Origin: Kribbella aluminosa
Lineage (GTDB): Bacteria; Actinomycetota; Actinomycetes; Propionibacteriales; Kribbellaceae
Direction of reading: 5' to 3'
Length of the DNA stretch: 64,000 bases
Assembly: GCF_017876295.1 (NCBI RefSeq)
Contig: NZ_JAGINT010000002.1
Coordinates: 3,782,001 to 3,846,000, forward strand
Shown: positions 40,896 through 48,547 of the stretch, piece after piece
Position numbering within the stretch: the first letter of the stretch is position 1
How the letters are laid out: the number at the start of each line of letters is the position of its first letter
Position numbers and translations under genes: made by a program
The notes under the pieces: model-generated
The model's database searches: none
What the model was told of the DNA's origin: nothing
The model's input: only the letters and a program-made list of their open reading frames with translations

Positions 40896-41876
40896 GTGCC
40901 GGCCCCCGTCGAACGCCCAGTCGTCGCGGTGCTCTGCGAGCGGGCGACGGACCGCCCTCCGGGTCTCGACGGCCTGCCCGTCGACTTCCGGTACTGCTCC
41001 GCGGACGGCCTACGGGGCGCGGTGCAGGGCGCCCGGGTGTTGTTGCTCTGGGACTTCTTCTCGACAGCGGTACGTGATGTCTGGGTGGACGCCGGATCGC
41101 TGGAGTGGATTCATGTCACTGCCGCCGGGGTCGACACGCTGCTCTTCGACGAACTGCGGGACTCGGCGGTCGTAGTCACGAATGCACATGGGGTGTTCGA
41201 CCGTCCGATCGCGGAGTACGTACTGGGTGCGGTGATCGCGCACGCCAAGGACAGCCTGCGCAGTTTCGACCTGCAGCGCGAGCGCCGGTGGCAGCACCGC
41301 GAGACCCGGAGCGTACTGGGCGCGAAGGCGCTCGTCGTCGGGACCGGGGCGATCGGCCGGGCCACCGCCCGGCTGCTTCGCGCCGCCGGGCTGCAGGTGC
41401 GGGGCGTCGGCCGGGTCGCGCGTGGGGACGACCCGGACTTCGGCGAGATCGTTGCCAGCAGCAATCTGTCCGCCGAGGTCGGCTGGGCGGATCACGTGGT
41501 GCTCGCGGCGCCGTTGACCGCTGCGACCCGAGGGCTGGTCGATGCCGGCGTACTGGCTGCGATGCGGCCGGGATCGCACCTCGTCAACGTCGCCCGTGGT
41601 CCGATTGTCGACGAAACCGCACTGCTCGACGCCGTTGCCACCGGGCGCATCGCGGCCACCCTGGACGTGTTCGACCGCGAACCGCTGCCGCCGGACCACC
41701 CGCTCTGGACGGCGCCGAACCTGACGGTCACCGCGCACATGTCCGGCGACGTGATCGGCTGGCGCGACACCCTCGCGGCCCAGTTCGCGGACAACGTGAG
41801 CCGCTGGCTGGCCGGCGAACCGTTGCTGAACATTGTCGACAAGAAACTTGGCTACATTCCGACAGGAGATCGATGA
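40896..41876 (+). CDS. D-isomer-specific 2-hydroxyacid dehydrogenase
   Basis: The 326-residue NAD(P)-dependent enzyme reduces 2-oxo acids or oxidises 2-hydroxy acids. It has LVVGTGAIGRATARLLRAAG (Rossmann GxGxxG, about residues 147-166), NVARGPIVDETALLDA with the substrate Arg, TLDVFDREPLPPDHPLW with the catalytic Glu, and LTVTAHMSGD with the catalytic His. The N-terminal half is closer to the phosphonate/glyoxylate-type dehydrogenases (WIHVTAAGVDTLLF). GTG 40896 is right at the predicted transcript start, implying leaderless translation. It leads an operon with an amidase and a DUF3830 protein, each overlapping by 4 bp. Confidence 0.88.
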   Translation: MPAPVERPVVAVLCERATDRPPGLDGLPVDFRYCSADGLRGAVQGARVLLLWDFFSTAVRDVWVDAGSLEWIHVTAAGVDTLLFDELRDSAVVVTNAHGVFDRPIAEYVLGAVIAHAKDSLRSFDLQRERRWQHRETRSVLGAKALVVGTGAIGRATARLLRAAGLQVRGVGRVARGDDPDFGEIVASSNLSAEVGWADHVVLAAPLTAATRGLVDAGVLAAMRPGSHLVNVARGPIVDETALLDAVATGRIAATLDVFDREPLPPDHPLWTAPNLTVTAHMSGDVIGWRDTLAAQFADNVSRWLAGEPLLNIVDKKLGYIPTGDR

Positions 41877-43258
41877 CTCAAGCAACCGAGTTGGTCGAGG
41901 GCTACCGAACCGGAGCGCTGTCCCCGGTTGACGCGACGCAGGCCGCGCTGGACGCGATCGAGCAGTACGACGCGCAGGTGAACGCGTTCGTCCTGGTCGA
42001 TGCCGAGGGTGCACTCGCCGCGGCCAAGGAGTCCGAGAGCCGTTGGCGCGCCGGCCGGCCGCTCGGACCCGGTGACGGGGTGCCGACGTCGGTGAAGGAC
42101 GCATTGTGGACAAACGGATGGCCGACAATGCGCGGCAGCACGATGATCGACCCGGCCGGGCCGTGGGACGAGGACGCGCCGTCGGTCGCCCGGCTGCGTG
42201 AGACCGGCGCGGTCATCCTCGGCAAGACGACCACGCCGGAGTACTCGTGGAAAGGCGTCACCGACTCGTTCACGTACGGCGCGACCGGCAACCCGTGGGA
42301 TCCGACGAAGACCTCGGGTGGTTCGAGTGGCGGCTCCGCGACCGCGGTCGGGCTCGGCATGGGCGTGTGGTCGCTCGGTACCGACGGTGGCGGCTCCGTG
42401 CGGATCCCGGCGGCGTTCACCGGCACGGTTGCGTTGAAGCCGACGTACGGACTGATCCCGCTGTTCCCGCCGAGCGCATTCGGCACGTTGTCGCACGCGG
42501 GTCCGATGACGCGGACCGTGCGGGACGCGGCGGCGCTGCTCGACGTGGTGACCGGCTTCGACCCGCGGGACTGGTCGGCGATGCCGACGCCGGCCCGGTC
42601 GTTCCTGGACGGGCTGGACGACGGGGTCGCCGGACTGCGGATCGGTTTCTCGGCGGATCTTGGTTTTGTTGACAATGATCCTGAGGTCGAGGCGCTGGTG
42701 CGCTCGGCGGTCGACGTTCTGGCCGCCCTCGGCGCCGAGGTGACCGAGGTGGATCCTGGTTTCACGGACCCGATCGACGCGTTCAACGTGCTCTGGTGGT
42801 CCGGAGCGGCCAAGGTCCTTTCTGGTCATATTGTTGACAATCGGGTTGATCCCGGGCTGCGCCGGGTCGCCGAGCTGGGCGCGGCGTACACGGCCTCGGA
42901 CTTCCTCGACGCGACCGCCGTCCGGATGGAGCTCGGCACCCTGATGGGGCGGTTTCACCAGCAGTACGACGTACTCGTCACGCCGACGCTGCCGATCACG
43001 GCGTTCCCCGTCGGGCAGGACGTCCCGGACGGATCGGCGTCGCCCGACTGGACTGACTGGACGCCGTACACGTATCCGTTCAACCTCACCCAGCAGCCGG
43101 CGCTGATGGTGCCGTGCGGGTTCACAGTGGCCGGCTTGCCTGTCGGATTGCAGATTGTCGGCAATCGCCATGCCGACGCGTTGACGCTTCAGGTCGGTCA
43201 GGCGTACCAGGCCGCGACCGACTGGCACCGGCTTACCCCGAGCTTGGAGGCACGATGA
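41873..43258 (+). CDS. amidase signature family hydrolase
   Basis: The 461-residue protein has the Ser-cisSer-Lys triad of the amidase signature: Lys in GVPTSVKDALWTNGW (about residue 72), Ser in TKTSGGSSGGSATAVGLG, and the nucleophile region GTDGGGSVRIPAAFTG (about residues 165-180). The C-terminal PALMVPCGFTVAGLPVGLQI is typical. ATG 41873 has AGGAG 6 bp upstream and overlaps the dehydrogenase stop. Amidase-signature enzymes release ammonia from amides; in this island it could deacylate or deamidate the regulon's substrate, perhaps replacing DoeB, but nothing in the sequence shows the substrate. It contains one exact and two near copies of the recurring palindrome. Confidence 0.88.
   Translation: MTQATELVEGYRTGALSPVDATQAALDAIEQYDAQVNAFVLVDAEGALAAAKESESRWRAGRPLGPGDGVPTSVKDALWTNGWPTMRGSTMIDPAGPWDEDAPSVARLRETGAVILGKTTTPEYSWKGVTDSFTYGATGNPWDPTKTSGGSSGGSATAVGLGMGVWSLGTDGGGSVRIPAAFTGTVALKPTYGLIPLFPPSAFGTLSHAGPMTRTVRDAAALLDVVTGFDPRDWSAMPTPARSFLDGLDDGVAGLRIGFSADLGFVDNDPEVEALVRSAVDVLAALGAEVTEVDPGFTDPIDAFNVLWWSGAAKVLSGHIVDNRVDPGLRRVAELGAAYTASDFLDATAVRMELGTLMGRFHQQYDVLVTPTLPITAFPVGQDVPDGSASPDWTDWTPYTYPFNLTQQPALMVPCGFTVAGLPVGLQIVGNRHADALTLQVGQAYQAATDWHRLTPSLEAR
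42830..42841. repeat. intragenic copy of ATTGTTGACAAT
   Basis: Exact 12-mer encoding Ile-Val-Asp-Asn in the amidase with rare ATT, GTT and AAT codons. A near copy (TTTGTTGACAAT, 42665-42676) lies 165 bp upstream in the same gene. Confidence 0.7.
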
Positions 43259-43746
43259 AGCACCTCACGGTCAGCCTGGACAAGCGCGGCGTGAGCTGCG
43301 TGGCGAAACTGCTCGACGACGTCGCGCCGCGGACGTGTGCAGCGGTGTGGGATGCGCTGCCGCTGTCGGCGCCGGTGTTCCACGGGAAGTACGCGCGGAA
43401 CGAGATCTACACGTTGCTGCCCGGGTTCGCGCCCGACCCGGGGAAGGAGAACACGACGATCACGCCGATCCCGGGGGACCTGTGCTGGTTCTCGTTCGAC
43501 TCCGACGATCTCGGGAATCCGGCGTACGGCTACGAGAACACGACCGGTACGGGTACGACGGGTGCGATTGTCGACCTTGCCGTCTTCTACGGGCGGAACA
43601 ACCTGCTGATCAACGGTGATCAGGGCTGGGTGCCCGGGAACGTGTTCGGGGCCGTCACTGAGAACCTCGCCGAGTTCGCCGCGGCGTGCCAGGACCTGTG
43701 GATGGGTGGCGCGCGCGGGGAGACGCTGTCGTTCAGCCGGTTGTGA
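43255..43746 (+). CDS. DUF3830 family protein (cyclophilin-like fold)
   Basis: The 163-residue protein matches DUF3830, small proteins with a cyclophilin-like barrel and no known activity. Visible marks are APRTCAAVWDALPLSAPVFH, GKYARNEIYTLLPG, ITPIPGDLCWFSFDSDD and FYGRNNLLINGDQGWVPGNV. Such genes often sit beside amidases, M24 peptidases and racemase-like proteins, as here. ATG 43255 overlaps the amidase stop. Its 3' end overlaps the convergent MerR gene by 14 bp. A substrate-binding or scaffolding role in the catabolic pathway is guesswork. Confidence 0.8.
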   Translation: MKHLTVSLDKRGVSCVAKLLDDVAPRTCAAVWDALPLSAPVFHGKYARNEIYTLLPGFAPDPGKENTTITPIPGDLCWFSFDSDDLGNPAYGYENTTGTGTTGAIVDLAVFYGRNNLLINGDQGWVPGNVFGAVTENLAEFAAACQDLWMGGARGETLSFSRL

Positions 43747-44539
43747 ACGGTTGCTGCAGCTCGGTGACCCAGTCCTGCGGGTTCTCCGGCGTGTCGAGGT
43801 AGAGCTCTCGAGCCGGTTCCGCGGCACGTCTGCCGTTGTCTTCGAGCCAGCGGGCGAGTGCCTGCCAGGACGGAAGTACCTGGTCGATGGGTCCGCGGTG
43901 GACGAGCGTTGCCGCTTGCGTCGCCGGTAGGTCGATCACGTCGAGTCCGTTGAGGTTGCCTTCGGCATCGACCGCGGCCGGGACTGTTGCGCGTACGACG
44001 ATGTCCGTCTGCTGCTCGTACAGGCAGGTGAGACGGCCGGCCGGATGTACGTCGGCGTGCGGCAACCGGCGGCCGAGTTCCGCGCACAGCGGGTGTACCA
44101 CGGGCGTGATGTCGTCGGGCGTGAAGCTCGCCGCCGTTGTGGTCAGGCCGACCAGACGTACTGCGGGCAGCTCCTTGACGACGATGTCGTTGGCTGGGAC
44201 ATCTGCCTCCAGGCCGCGGAGCCGCGACTCGACCTGGGCGAGTCGCGCATAGCTCTCGGCCAGGCCGGTCTCCAGTTGTGCGCGTCGCATCGTGAGCATC
44301 GCGCGCAGCTCGGTCGGGCCGAGATTGTCGGCAATCATCTTGTCGACCTGATCGAGCGAGAACCCGAGGTCCTTCAGCGCGACGATCCGGTTCAGGTCGG
44401 CGAGCTGGGCGGCGGTGTAGCTGCGGTACCCGGTCGCGGGATCGACGTACGCCGGCCGCAGCAGCCCGATCGCGTCGTAGTGCCGCAGCATCCGGACCGA
44501 TACCCGGCCGTGCCGTGCGAACTCCCCGATTGCGAACAT
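43733..44539 (-). CDS. MerR-family regulator with effector-binding (GyrI-like) domain
   Basis: The 268-residue protein starts at ATG 44539 with a MerR winged helix: MFAIGEFARHGRVSVRMLRH, YDAIGLLRPAYVDPATGYRS, then the dimerisation helix. The C-terminal half (about 120-268) is an AraC-E/GyrI-like small-molecule-binding domain (DIVVKELPAVRLVGLTTTAA, RLTCLYEQQTDIVVRATVP, LVHRGPIDQVLPSWQALARW), as in BmrR/TipA-type drug-responsive activators. It follows the broken amidase gene on the same strand by 20 bp. Its own target is probably elsewhere or itself. Confidence 0.87.
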   Translation of the reverse strand: MFAIGEFARHGRVSVRMLRHYDAIGLLRPAYVDPATGYRSYTAAQLADLNRIVALKDLGFSLDQVDKMIADNLGPTELRAMLTMRRAQLETGLAESYARLAQVESRLRGLEADVPANDIVVKELPAVRLVGLTTTAASFTPDDITPVVHPLCAELGRRLPHADVHPAGRLTCLYEQQTDIVVRATVPAAVDAEGNLNGLDVIDLPATQAATLVHRGPIDQVLPSWQALARWLEDNGRRAAEPARELYLDTPENPQDWVTELQQPFTTG

Positions 44540-44559
44540 GCCGACAGTCAACCAGCTCT

Positions 44560-45892
44560 CTAGCGCGATCCGAGGTGTTGAGCGAGGAGTTCGGCGAAGG
44601 TGATCGCGGTGTCGTCCTCGTGCCACGGGCCGATCACCTGAGCCGCCGTGGGGAGGCCGGTCGCCGTACGGCCGATCGGCATGCTGAGCGCGGGATGGCC
44701 GGTCAGCGAGGCGTGAGCGATCCAGAACACCTGCGCTTCGTACGGGCGCCCGTCGATCGTTGTCGAACCGTGCGGGAACGCGACGGTGAAGCTCGTCGGG
44801 CACAGGAACACGTCGATGTCCTCAAAGTACCGCTGCCACTTCGCCCTGGCGGCCAGACGGTTGCGCTCGGTGGTGAGCAGTTGGTCGACGGTCATCGTGG
44901 TCGGCTCGCCGCCGTGGAGCGCGAAGAACAGTTCGACCTGGCGGCTGAACTCCTCGGCCTGTTCGTCCGGGTCGACGCCGTCCGGCCAACTGTCGACAAT
45001 CTTCGCGCCGGTCGCGGCGATCCGGTCGATCGTGTCGGACAGCGCGTCACCGACTTCGCTCGTCACCGGTGCTGCCGGGTGATCGGTGACGATGCCGACG
45101 CGATAGTCCTTCAGGGCGCGGTGCCGTGGGGCTGCGAGGTCGTAGGTGTACGGCGCCTCGGGGGCCGGCGGTGGCGCGGAGCGCGATCCGCAGGTCCGCG
45201 GCAGAGCGGGCGAGCGGTCCGATTGTTGACAATATGGGCATTTCACTGGGGACGTACGGCGTCCCCGGCACCTGGAATCCGCCTTGCGGGACGAGCCCGT
45301 TGGTGGGCTTCAGCCCGTAGACACCGCAGTACGCCGCCGGCAAACGAATCGACCCGACCAGGTCGGATCCGTACTCGAGATACGTAAGCCCCGCCGCAAG
45401 CGCCGCCGCCGCACCACCGGACGAGCCGCCCGGTGTGCGGGTCACGTCGGCAGGGTTGTTGGTCCGCCCGTAGATCTCGTTCGCCGTCTGCCCGAAGTCG
45501 CCAAGCATCGTGTGAACATTCGTCTTGCCGACAATCTGCGCTCCGGCCCGCTGCAACTTCTTCACGACAACCGCGTCCTCGTCCGCGACGTAGTCAGCGA
45601 ACGCCGGATTACCCCACGTCGTATGCATCCCGGCAACGTCAAAACAGTCCTTCACCGTCACCGGAACCCCATGCAGCGGCCCTAGCCCACACCCCTCAAG
45701 CGGCTTTTCCGGCTGGGCGACCCGTGCTGCGTCGGCGCGATCCGCGGCGGTCAGCGCGTACTCGCGCCGTATCTCGACGACCGCATTGACCTCGGTGTCA
45801 GCCGCGATCCGGCCGAGTAGCTCCTCGGTGACCTCCCGCGACGTCACCTGCCCCGTACGAATCCGCTCCGCAATCTCTCCAGCTGTGAACAT
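44560..45892 (-). pseudogene. amidase signature protein, single-base frameshift
   Basis: The N-terminal part (from ATG 45892) holds the Lys loop GPLHGVPVTVKDCFDVAGM and the serine region TRTPGGSSGGAAAALAAG with GSDLVGSIRLPAAYCG. Around 45160-45164 the homology leaves this frame and resumes in the next one, with PEAPYTYDLAAPRHRALKDY through HPALSMPIGRTATGLPTAAQ to the stop at 44560. Dropping one G from the five-G run restores ...RATAGPEAPYTYD. Either the gene is inactivated or there is a homopolymer sequencing error. Intact, it would be an enzyme of about 443 residues. It lies at the end of the guanidine-linked gene series and contains a copy of the palindrome near the break. Confidence 0.8.
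45222..45233. repeat. intragenic copy of ATTGTTGACAAT
   Basis: Exact 12-mer inside the amidase pseudogene, about 60 bp upstream (in the gene's direction) of the frameshift. It is read as Ile-Leu-Ser-Thr-Ile on the minus strand, with TTG, TCA and ACA codons. Confidence 0.7.
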
Positions 45893-45925
45893 GAGGATTG
45901 TCTACGGTCTGACACCGTGTGAGAG

Positions 45926-47080
45926 TCAACGCTCAACCTCGACCCCGTTGTGAAACACCCGGCGGATCCGCTCCTCCACCGCGGTGCAGTCCAGCGTCGT
46001 ACCGTCCAGCACCACCAGATCAGCCCGCTTGCCGGCCGCGATCTCGCCCCGGTCGTGCGCCAGCCCGAGCAACCACGCCGCATCGATCGTCGCCGCCCGC
46101 AACGCGCCCGCATCACCCAGACCGGCCGTCGATAGGTGCCGCAGTTCCCACAACGCCTCCGAGTAGGGCCGCACCGGATTGTCCGTCCCCATCGCGATCC
46201 GCACCCCCGCGTCGATCGCCAGCCGCATCGACTCCCGATGTGCCTCGGCTGCTCCGTCCGGCACCTGCTCCGGATCGGACTGCGTAACCGACAACGTCGG
46301 CACGTACCACGTCTTGTTCTCAGCCATCGCCTCGACCGCGTCCAAGTACGTCCCATGCTCCACACTCGCAGCCCCGGCCCGCGCCGCCAGTTCAGCCGCT
46401 CGGGCTCCGTGTGCGTGCACCATCACCCGCCGCCCACCACGCCGCGCCGCCTCGTCGACCACAGCGGCCAACTCCTCGAACGTCAGCTGCACATCGTGTA
46501 CGCCGGACCCGAGCGCGATCGACCCGGTCGCCGTCACCTTGATCCAGTCGGCCCCCGCGCGCACCATCCGCCGTACGACGGCCCGTCCCGCGTCAGCCCC
46601 GTCGAAGATCGGATCCGGCAACGACGGATCACCGTAGTAGTCGAGCGATCCGGTGCGTGGCGCCCAGAGGTCGCCGATCGCCCCAGTCGTACCGACCTGC
46701 CGCAAACTCAGCAGCAGATCGGGCCCCTCGATCCACCCGTTCTCGATCGCGAGCCGCACACCCGCGTCCGCACTCCACGCGTCCCGCGCCGTCGTCACCC
46801 CGAGCCGTAGCAACGTCCGCAACGCCGGAACCGCCGACAACACCCGAGCCGACCGCGGCACCCGCAACGCGTCCATCCCGGCTGGCCCGAAGCACACATG
46901 CGTATGACAGTCGACGAACCCGGGCACCTCGAGCGACCCGGCGCAATCGATTCCCTCGTCCCCGTCCAACCCGATCCCGACGCCGACAATCCGATTGTTT
47001 GCGAGCACGACGTCCGCCGTCCGCACCGCACCGGACCCGACATCGAGCACCATCCCCGAATGCAGAACCCGCCGCCTCAC
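45926..47080 (-). CDS. metal-dependent amidohydrolase
   Basis: The 384-residue protein (from GTG 47080, with GGGGGCGGG upstream; a TTG at 47170 would add 30 unusual residues) is a TIM-barrel amidohydrolase. It shows VPGFVDCHTHVCFGPAG (the HxH metal site), DWIKVTATGSIALGS (bridging Lys region), GGRRVMVHAHGARAAELAAR (third His), ASVEHGTYLD (fourth His) and AMGTDNPVRP (final Asp). It resembles imidazolonepropionase and prolidase-like amidohydrolases that act on cyclic amides or dipeptides. It follows the M20 peptidase gene after about 140 bp and precedes the amidase remnant, so the series appears devoted to amide or ureido hydrolysis. Confidence 0.85.
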   Translation of the reverse strand: MRRRVLHSGMVLDVGSGAVRTADVVLANNRIVGVGIGLDGDEGIDCAGSLEVPGFVDCHTHVCFGPAGMDALRVPRSARVLSAVPALRTLLRLGVTTARDAWSADAGVRLAIENGWIEGPDLLLSLRQVGTTGAIGDLWAPRTGSLDYYGDPSLPDPIFDGADAGRAVVRRMVRAGADWIKVTATGSIALGSGVHDVQLTFEELAAVVDEAARRGGRRVMVHAHGARAAELAARAGAASVEHGTYLDAVEAMAENKTWYVPTLSVTQSDPEQVPDGAAEAHRESMRLAIDAGVRIAMGTDNPVRPYSEALWELRHLSTAGLGDAGALRAATIDAAWLLGLAHDRGEIAAGKRADLVVLDGTTLDCTAVEERIRRVFHNGVEVER

Positions 47081-47222
47081 GCCGCCCGCCCCCAGGAGTT
47101 CCCTCGGGATCCAGCCGAGGAAGCAACCCCACTCATCCCGTCGTGCGAGCCAGCCCGGACGTGCCAGCAACTCCTGTCGTGCCAGCTGCTCCCGTTATGT
47201 CGGCTCATCCCGTCGTACCGGT

Positions 47223-48530
47223 TCACCCCGTCGTACCGAGGAGTCGCAGTGCGATCAGCGCGTACGCGCGGGCCGCGGTGACGAGTTCGGCGATCGCGAC
47301 GGACTCGTCCGCGCGGTGCGCCTGGGTGGTGACCGAACCGGGGCCGAGGACAACCACCGGTACGCCGAGATCGCGTGCGACGTACCCGCCGTCGCACGCT
47401 GCGGTCCACCCGGCGAGCGGCATCGGCGGACCGCCGGCGTCGAACCGGGCGGCCTCGGTCGCGCGGACGAGGTCGTGGTCCTCGGATGTCTCGAAGGCGG
47501 GCATCTCCATCGGCATGGAGAGTTCGACGGTGAGCCCGCGGTCCTCCAGCCGGAGCGAGGCGACGCGAGCCTCCAGGTTGGCGAGTACCTCGGCGGGGGA
47601 CTCGCCCGGGAGGAGCCGGCGGTCGGCGACCACCACGCAGTCGGCCGGGACGATCGAGCCGCCCGTGCCGCCGTTGATCTGGCCGACGCTCCAGGTTGCC
47701 GGGCCGAGCAGGGGATGGGGCGCGGCCGCCAGCTCCTTGTGCAGGCGTTCGATCTCGGCGACCACCGCGGCCGCTCCGTAGATCGCGTTCGCGCCGCCGT
47801 CCGGGTTGCCCGCGTGGGAGGCGCGACCGTGTACCGAGACCTGTAAGTACGAGTCGCCCCGCGCCGCGATGATCGTCTGCAGGTCGGTCGGCTCGGCGGT
47901 GATGCATCCGACGTACTGACGCGATGCCCGGCGGGCCTGCTGGGTGATCGCGTTGGGTGAGTAGTGTTCCGCCCCTGTCCTTTCCGCTTCAAGTCTATCG
48001 GTGTGAGCGTTGGTCGGGCTGGAGTTATCCACAGGGGGCTGCAGGGTGGAGGCTATGTAGGCGCGGATGCCTTTGCCGGTTTCCTCTTCGTCGACTACTG
48101 CGGCGAGGTCGACCGGCCCGTTGAGTGAGGTGCCACGGAGTGCGGCGAGGGCGGCCAGGGCTGCGGCGAGGCCGCCTTTCATGTCGGATGCGCCGCGGCC
48201 GTAGATCCGGCCGTCGCGCAGGAGCCCGCCGTACGGGTCGACCGTCCAGCCGTCACCGACCGGGACGACATCGGTGTGGCCAAGTAGCAACAGGCCAGGA
48301 GCATCGCCTCCGGACAGCCTGACCGAGAGGTTGTCCCGGCCGGTCTCGACGGGCGAGGTCCGTACGTCGAGGCCGAGGTCCCGCGCCGCCCCAGCGAGGA
48401 CGGCCACCGTCGCGGCCTCCTCGCCGGGCGGATTCTGGCCGGGCGCCCGGACCAGTTCCTGCGTCACCCGTACCAGCAGGTCCTCGTCGATCCGGTCCAG
48501 TACTGTCCATTCGGCACGCGTCAGGCTCAT
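47223..48530 (-). CDS. M20-family metallohydrolase (ArgE/DapE/ACY1 type) with an insertion
   Basis: The 435-residue zinc hydrolase removes acyl or carbamoyl groups from amino acids. Motifs are LLLGHTDVVPVGDGW (metal His/Asp, about residues 81-95), YGRGASDMKGGLAA (bridging Asp) and AAVVDEEETGKG (catalytic Glu pair). The dimerisation domain has HGRASHAGNPDGGANAI. Between about residues 164 and 205, where relatives run straight on, there is an extra hydrophilic stretch with HTDRLEAERTGAEHYSPNAI. I use ATG 48530; an in-frame ATG at 48539 exists. It starts 17 bp after the allophanate hydrolase stop and is probably in the guanidine operon. Confidence 0.82.
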   Translation of the reverse strand: MSLTRAEWTVLDRIDEDLLVRVTQELVRAPGQNPPGEEAATVAVLAGAARDLGLDVRTSPVETGRDNLSVRLSGGDAPGLLLLGHTDVVPVGDGWTVDPYGGLLRDGRIYGRGASDMKGGLAAALAALAALRGTSLNGPVDLAAVVDEEETGKGIRAYIASTLQPPVDNSSPTNAHTDRLEAERTGAEHYSPNAITQQARRASRQYVGCITAEPTDLQTIIAARGDSYLQVSVHGRASHAGNPDGGANAIYGAAAVVAEIERLHKELAAAPHPLLGPATWSVGQINGGTGGSIVPADCVVVADRRLLPGESPAEVLANLEARVASLRLEDRGLTVELSMPMEMPAFETSEDHDLVRATEAARFDAGGPPMPLAGWTAACDGGYVARDLGVPVVVLGPGSVTTQAHRADESVAIAELVTAARAYALIALRLLGTTG

Positions 48531-48547
48531 GCCGACCAACGATAGGG

